NCBI GenBank assembly: GCA_963627445.1
Contig: CAVGBM010000068.1
Span: 1-25,560 of the forward strand
DNA: 25,560 bases
Source: F23-B02 sp963627445
GTDB taxonomy: Bacteria; Bacillota; Clostridia; Oscillospirales; Oscillospiraceae
Direction of reading: 5' to 3'
Below are positions 21,320 to 25,560 of the stretch, one piece after another (position 1 is the first letter of the stretch; each line of letters starts with the position of its first letter). The notes below the pieces were generated by a model. It was not told the origin of the DNA. It did no database searches and worked only from the letters and a program-made list of their open reading frames with translations. The translations under genes were made by a program, and so were the position numbers.

Positions 21320-22450
21320 TTATATCCTCGTATCCAATAATTTTGAATATTTGCCCCTAAACTCGCCGAAGCTGCCCTCGTCGAGTGAGTCACGGATGTT
21401 TTCCATAAGCTTGTTATAAAAATATAGATTATGCATAACGGCAAAGCGCATTGCCAGCATTTCGTTGGCCTTGAACAAATGCCGAATGTATGCTCTGTTG
21501 TATCTTTTGCACACCGGACAGTCGCACTCGGGGTCAATGGGCTTGTCATCGGTCTGGTACTTTTCGTTTTTGATGTTGATAATTCCGCCCCATGTGAAAA
21601 GATGGCCGTGCCTGCCGTTTCGCGCGGGCATAACGCAGTCGAAAAAGTCAACGCCGCGGTAAACGCTCTCGATAATATTCCCGGGAGTACCAACGCCCAT
21701 AAGGTAACGGGGCTTGTCCTTGGGCATGTATTCCTCGACAGCCTCAATGGTGTCGTACATTTCCTGGTGGGTCTCCCCTACCGCAAGGCCGCCGATAGCG
21801 TAGCCTGGGAGGTCGAGCTCGGCTATCTTCTTCATATGCTCGATTCTGATATCAGCAAAGGTCGCACCCTGGTTTATGCCAAACAGCATTTGCCCGGGGT
21901 TGACCGCGTCGTCCATGCTGTTGTACTCACTGAGTGCCGCCTTACATCTTGCAAGCCATCTGTATGTGCGGTCACAGGATTTTTGAACATAGTCGCGCGG
22001 CGACGGTATCTTGATGCACTCGTCGAAGGCCATGGCGATATCCGAGCCGAGGTTGGACTGTATCCTCATGCTCTCCTCCGGCCCCATGAAGATATGTCTG
22101 CCGTCGATGTGAGAGTTAAATTTAACGCCCTCCTCGCTTATCTTGCGCAGACTTGCAAGCGAAAAAATCTGAAAGCCGCCGCTGTCGGTGAGTATAGGTC
22201 TGTCCCATGTCATAAATTTATGAAGGCCGCCCATGGTCTTGACTATCTCGTCACCGGGTCTTAGATGAAGATGATAAGTGTTTGAAAGCTCGATCTGACA
22301 GCCGATAGTTTGAAGATCTGCTGCCGAAAGCGCGCCCTTTATCGCGGCTGCCGTGCCGACATTCATAAAAACCGGCGTCTGTACAGTTCCGTGCGGGGTC
22401 TCAAACTCGCCTCGTCTGGCGTGGCATTCCTGCTTTTTTAATGTGTACAT
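21320..22450 (-). CDS. tgt: Queuine tRNA-ribosyltransferase (tRNA-guanine transglycosylase)
   Basis: A 376-residue TIM-barrel enzyme that exchanges guanine at wobble position 34 of GUN-anticodon tRNAs for a 7-deazaguanine (preQ1 in most bacteria). The substrate-binding TDSGGFQ is at 88-94, GINQGAT (191-197) and GGLAVGE (220-226) form the base pocket, and the nucleophile region is GVDFFDCVMPARNGRHG (266-282). The zinc site is Cys309, Cys311, Cys314 and His340. The length is standard. ATG 22450 follows AGGA. It lies 19 bases after queA, whose product acts on the base that Tgt inserts, so the pair forms the usual queuosine operon. Confidence 0.98.
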   Translation of the reverse strand: MYTLKKQECHARRGEFETPHGTVQTPVFMNVGTAAAIKGALSAADLQTIGCQIELSNTYHLHLRPGDEIVKTMGGLHKFMTWDRPILTDSGGFQIFSLASLRKISEEGVKFNSHIDGRHIFMGPEESMRIQSNLGSDIAMAFDECIKIPSPRDYVQKSCDRTYRWLARCKAALSEYNSMDDAVNPGQMLFGINQGATFADIRIEHMKKIAELDLPGYAIGGLAVGETHQEMYDTIEAVEEYMPKDKPRYLMGVGTPGNIIESVYRGVDFFDCVMPARNGRHGHLFTWGGIINIKNEKYQTDDKPIDPECDCPVCKRYNRAYIRHLFKANEMLAMRFAVMHNLYFYNKLMENIRDSLDEGSFGEFRGKYSKLLDTRI

Positions 22451-22469
22451 AGGTTTCCTGCCTTACTGA

Positions 22470-23492
22470 TTATTCGATGAACATGGCATCGCCGAACGAG
22501 AAGAAGCGATACCGCTGCTCAACTGCCGTGTTGTATGCGTTTAAAATATGTTCCCTGCCTGCCAGAGCTGACACGAGCATTATAAGAGTGCTTTCCGGCA
22601 GGTGGAAGTTTGTTATAAGTGCATCGATGCACTTGAACTTATATCCCGGGTAAATGAATATACTTGTCCAGCCGGAGGTTGCCTGAAGCACACCGTCTTC
22701 TGTCGTAAAGCTTTCGAGCGTGCGGCATGAGGTCGTGCCGACAGCAATGACCCTGCCCCCTGCCCTTTTGACGGCGTTTACGGTCTCAGCCGTCTCATCT
22801 GGGACGATGCAAAACTCTGAATGCATCTCATGATCTTCAATTTTATCGGCCTTCACGGGCCTGAATGTTCCAAGTCCGACATGCAGCGTCACATAGCATA
22901 TCCTAACGCCCATGTCTTCTATCTCCGCTAAGAGCTCCTTTGTAAAATGCAGACCAGCTGTCGGTGCAGCGGCGCTGCCGAGTTCCTTGGAGTAAACAGT
23001 CTGGTAGCGCTCGGAGTCCTGCAGCTCTTCCTTTATATACGGTGGAAGCGGCATTTTGCCCAAACGCTCGAGAATTTCAAGGAATATGCCATCATATTTG
23101 AACTTAATGATCCTATTGCCGCCAAGCGTCACTTCCTGCACGACTGCGGTCAGCTCGCTGTTTCCGAAGATGAGTTCCTGACCGGGCTTGGTCTTTCTGC
23201 CCGGGCGGCTCAGGCACTCCCAGCGGTTATTGCCGAGATCCTTGAGCAAAACAAGCTCGACCGCGCCGCCTGTCGGCCTTGAGCCGATGAGTCTTGCAGG
23301 CAGCACTCTTGAATCGTTCAGCACAAGGCAATCGCCCTCGTGGAGATACTGCTTGATATCGTAAAAATGCTTGTGCTCGATCTCGCCCGTCCGCTTATCC
23401 AAATGCAAAAGGCGCGATGTATCTCTTTTTTCAAGCGGAGTTTGCGCAATTAGCTCCTCCGGCAGGTAAAAGTCAAAATCTGATTTATTCAT
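22470..23492 (-). CDS. queA: S-adenosylmethionine:tRNA ribosyltransferase-isomerase
   Basis: A 340-residue enzyme that transfers and rearranges the ribosyl part of S-adenosylmethionine onto preQ1-tRNA to give epoxyqueuosine. Family landmarks are the N-terminal DFDFYLPEELIAQTP (4-18), LVLNDSRVLPARL (56-68), the central AAAPTAGLHFT and HVGLGTFRPV segments, the VGTTSCRTLES motif, and the C-terminal NFHLPESTLIMLVSA. The ATG (23492-23490) overlaps the spoIID stop (ATGA), so translation is coupled to that gene. The ribosome binding site GGAG is about ten bases upstream. tgt follows directly. Confidence 0.98.
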   Translation of the reverse strand: MNKSDFDFYLPEELIAQTPLEKRDTSRLLHLDKRTGEIEHKHFYDIKQYLHEGDCLVLNDSRVLPARLIGSRPTGGAVELVLLKDLGNNRWECLSRPGRKTKPGQELIFGNSELTAVVQEVTLGGNRIIKFKYDGIFLEILERLGKMPLPPYIKEELQDSERYQTVYSKELGSAAAPTAGLHFTKELLAEIEDMGVRICYVTLHVGLGTFRPVKADKIEDHEMHSEFCIVPDETAETVNAVKRAGGRVIAVGTTSCRTLESFTTEDGVLQATSGWTSIFIYPGYKFKCIDALITNFHLPESTLIMLVSALAGREHILNAYNTAVEQRYRFFSFGDAMFIE

Positions 23493-24973
23493 CCCAAATA
23501 TGCTCCGCTAAAATAAAAATCAATAATTTCTTCGCTGCTTGCGCCCTTATTAAGCGCCATAGCGTATGCGCCCCACTGGCTCATGCCGCAATTATGCCCC
23601 CAACCGCTGCCTTCGAACGCCCAAATACGTTCATTTTGTTCGTTTTCATAGCTTGAGACATCATATCTAAGGCTGTTAAAGCCCATAATTCTGAAGCAGT
23701 CCTCGCCCAAAAGCGTGACAGTTTTGCCATTCGTATCGCTGAAAACAAGCTTTATTACATTGCCCATATCTGATTTCGTAGCTTTGATATCGGCTATATC
23801 GTCAAGCTCATAGTCGCTCAGAGCAAGCCTGTACAGTACATTAGCATCGTACAGCTCGGTCTTCCACGACTTGTTATAGTATTCGATATTCTTTTCGTTA
23901 TCGTCTTTAACACCGCTCAGGTATGCGCGCTTTTGCGAGAAAACATTTGCGCTACTGTCTGTAGCACCGCCGTCAGACGACATGTAATAAACCTTGCACA
24001 CTGAGCCCCTGTACCGAACATACTCACCCGAGGTCGCGGCAGCTGCTTTGTTTGTACTCTCGGTGGTTCCCGTTACGCCGCGGTAGACCTGACTGTATGT
24101 ATCGTTTCTGACATCAAAGCCGCGGTCAATGTAGGCGTTTATGTTGTTCATTGCATAGGTTCGGGCGCATGTGCCCTGAGCTTTCAACGCCTCCTGCGGC
24201 CAGTCGCCGTGCATTTCATACGGCAGAACGCCCATGACGTAGTCCTCGAGGCCAACATAGTTTATAACCGTGAGAGCGCCGCCAGTGCGGATATACTGAA
24301 AGTCACCGTGATATGCGTTTCCGGCAAACCACGTTTCGGCTTTTTCTGAGCTTGAGACGGGTCTGACCGCCAGATTTGTGTCCTCGCCGACATCCAACAG
24401 AAATTGCAGCTCTGAGGTATCGGTCTCAGCAGCCAGTATGGAATATTTGCTGCCGGTAAAGGGCTTTGCGTCCAAGCTTCGGCTTTTAATAGCCGTCAAT
24501 GTTTTTGCCTCATTGGCATACGCGCCGACGAGCACCTTGTACTCCCCTTCTATATACCCCGGGAAGCCGCCCCAAAGCGTAGAGGCAAACTTCTTGGCTG
24601 AGTCAAAGTCCTTAAACTGCTTATTAAGCACCATGTGCCAAGGCCCAACGACCATGCCGTCAGGCAGCGTAAAGCCGTTGTCTCCTCGCATTGAAAGCGC
24701 CGTGACCTCGGTCTTGCCGAGCTCATGAAACTGCCGAGAATAGCCAAAATAGCCGAAGAGATATCCACTGCCGACACTATTGAGAAGCTTTGCTTCATAT
24801 AAGGCAGAGCTGCCAAAGCGCAGGCCGACCCTTATCGTGTCAACAGTCACGGGCAGGTCAAAATACGTGGGTGCAGGTGCCTCCGCTTCCGCTGCATTTG
24901 CAGTCGGTGCAGCCGCCAAAGTTAAGCAGGCCGTTAACGCAAACGCTATTAGTTTTTTGACCGTATTTGACAT
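23489..24973 (-). CDS. spoIID: SpoIID/LytB-domain protein (sporulation lytic transglycosylase type)
   Basis: A 494-residue exported protein. A signal peptide with a basic start, hydrophobic core and A-N-A cleavage site covers residues 1-27. The C-terminal half is a SpoIID domain: EDYVMGVLPYEM (243-254, with Glu253 as the likely catalytic acid), EALKAQGTCARTYA (261-274), DTYSQVYRG (291-299), YYMSSDGGATDSS (329-341) and GSGWGHNCGMSQWGAYA near the C terminus. SpoIID cuts glycan strands at the septum during engulfment. It is about 150 residues longer than Bacillus SpoIID. Residues about 111-165 look like a SPOR-type peptidoglycan-binding module (inference). The gene has a sigma-A-type promoter and is translationally coupled to queA, so a non-sporulation cell wall role is also possible. 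Confidence 0.85.
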   Translation of the reverse strand: MSNTVKKLIAFALTACLTLAAAPTANAAEAEAPAPTYFDLPVTVDTIRVGLRFGSSALYEAKLLNSVGSGYLFGYFGYSRQFHELGKTEVTALSMRGDNGFTLPDGMVVGPWHMVLNKQFKDFDSAKKFASTLWGGFPGYIEGEYKVLVGAYANEAKTLTAIKSRSLDAKPFTGSKYSILAAETDTSELQFLLDVGEDTNLAVRPVSSSEKAETWFAGNAYHGDFQYIRTGGALTVINYVGLEDYVMGVLPYEMHGDWPQEALKAQGTCARTYAMNNINAYIDRGFDVRNDTYSQVYRGVTGTTESTNKAAAATSGEYVRYRGSVCKVYYMSSDGGATDSSANVFSQKRAYLSGVKDDNEKNIEYYNKSWKTELYDANVLYRLALSDYELDDIADIKATKSDMGNVIKLVFSDTNGKTVTLLGEDCFRIMGFNSLRYDVSSYENEQNERIWAFEGSGWGHNCGMSQWGAYAMALNKGASSEEIIDFYFSGAYLG

Positions 24974-25008
24974 ATTGCCTGTTCCTTATCTATATTTTGC
25001 AGAACTTT

Positions 25009-25037
25009 ATTATAATACGGAAACGCAGCAATTTCAA
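25009..25037 (-). promoter_or_regulatory. Sigma-A promoter of the spoIID-queA-tgt operon
   Basis: On the minus strand TTGAAA (25037-25032) and TATAAT (25014-25009) are exactly 17 bases apart, about 35 bases before the ATG at 24973. Confidence 0.78.
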
Positions 25038-25107
25038 CGATTATATATCATACGCCGACATGTAAATGAATATATTATTGGCAGTTATCAATGATCGGAG
25101 GCTTACT

Positions 25108-25560
25108 ATGGTCAAAACACCAATATTTAAAGGCTCGTGTACCGCAATAGTCACGCCGTTTGACGAGCACGGTATAAACTTCGAGAAAATGAAGGAGCTT
25201 ATTGATTTTCAATATGATAACGGTACTGCGGCGATCGTTGTCTGCGGTACTACGGGTGAAAACGCTACCATGACCCGATATGAGCACGAGGCTCTGATAG
25301 AATTTGTGTGCCGCTACAACGATGGGCGAATGAAGATAATCGCCGGTGTCGGCAGCAATGATACCAAAAAGGCGCTTAACTTTGCACAATGCGCAATGAG
25401 ATGCGATGCCGACGGTATTCTGATGGTCACGCCCTACTACAATAAAACTACGCAAAAGGGTCTGGTCGAGCACTTTACATATGTTGCTGACAGGATCGAT
25501 ATCCCGATGATCATGTATAATGTGCCCAGCAGAACAAGTATCGGCATCAAGGCCGACACA
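25108..25560 (+). CDS. dapA: 4-hydroxy-tetrahydrodipicolinate synthase, 5' part (cut by window end)
   Basis: The first 151 codons of a DapA-type aldolase, open to the window end. The enzyme condenses pyruvate with aspartate semialdehyde, the first step of the lysine/diaminopimelate branch, which also supplies dipicolinate for spores. Visible motifs are GSCTAIVTPF (9-18), CGTTGENATMT (46-56, pyruvate-binding Thr48/Thr49), VTPYYNKTTQKG (107-118, with the catalytic-triad tyrosine at 110 or 111) and MYNVPSRT (136-143, with catalytic Tyr137 and substrate-binding Arg142). The Schiff-base lysine lies beyond the window. ATG 25108 follows CGGAGG (25096-25101). It is divergent from spoIID; I found no confident promoter, only a possible TATATT at 25071. 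Other members of the DapA/NanA family are less likely given GTTGE with the YY pair. Confidence 0.92.
   Translation, partial: MVKTPIFKGSCTAIVTPFDEHGINFEKMKELIDFQYDNGTAAIVVCGTTGENATMTRYEHEALIEFVCRYNDGRMKIIAGVGSNDTKKALNFAQCAMRCDADGILMVTPYYNKTTQKGLVEHFTYVADRIDIPMIMYNVPSRTSIGIKADT

Noticed and set aside
21431..22264. 277-codon plus-strand open frame opposite tgt
   Set aside because: It lies wholly antisense to tgt, which has complete conserved motifs; no ribosome binding site or recognisable domain; an effect of codon composition.
1..25560. CRISPR arrays, tRNA or rRNA genes, riboswitches, insertion sequences
   Set aside because: No regularly spaced repeats, cloverleaf, conserved riboswitch core or transposase was seen on either strand by reading; short noncoding RNAs could still be missed.

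Overview
The window looks like a chromosomal segment of an endospore-forming, low-to-medium GC Firmicute, most likely an anaerobic clostridium of the Oscillospiraceae/Ruminococcaceae type. Supporting this are spore genes (cotJ, cwlD, spoIVA, sigH, spoIID, a spoIIM-like gene), a pyrophosphate-dependent phosphofructokinase, frequent TTG/GTG starts, strong GGAGG ribosome binding sites and near-consensus sigma-A promoters. The assignment is inference from gene content; no rRNA is present. I see no tRNA, CRISPR array, insertion sequence or prophage.

Layout. Positions 1-46 hold the start of an unknown minus-strand gene. At 274-1308 is a plus-strand spore coat operon in which cotJA and cotJB are fused in one frame, followed by cotJC. 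It converges on a minus-strand PPi-phosphofructokinase/symporter pair (3918 to 1360). Fructose-bisphosphate aldolase (4042-4977) is transcribed divergently from an overlapping promoter region. It is followed by a membrane protein that is recognisably a P-type ATPase but lacks the actuator domain and most catalytic motifs.

From 6657 to 24973 every gene lies on the minus strand. In transcription order they are: spoIID-queA-tgt; yajC and a TIGR04086 membrane gene; a 317-base noncoding gap rich in repeated half-sites; a spoIIM-like gene and xerD; ruvC-ruvA-ruvB; sigH, a zinc-ribbon gene and a DUF1858 gene; trmK-nif3; spoIVA; an aspartate aminotransferase; cwlD-radA-DUF6873; and a second Xer-type recombinase. 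The window ends in the 5' part of dapA on the plus strand, divergent from spoIID.

Functionally the segment combines housekeeping (Holliday junction resolution, queuosine synthesis, Sec accessory, RadA repair, glycolysis) with sporulation, running from the early sigma factor SigH to engulfment (SpoIID, SpoIIM-like), coat (SpoIVA, CotJ) and cortex maturation (CwlD). The most unusual signals are: (1) three genes (cwlD, spoIVA, the TIGR04086 gene) whose ribosome binding site lies inside the 3' arm of the preceding gene's terminator-like hairpin; (2) the degenerate P-type ATPase; (3) the CotJA-CotJB fusion; (4) a cluster of XerD-half-site-like or operator-like repeats upstream of the spoIIM-like/xerD genes. 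None has been tested computationally here.
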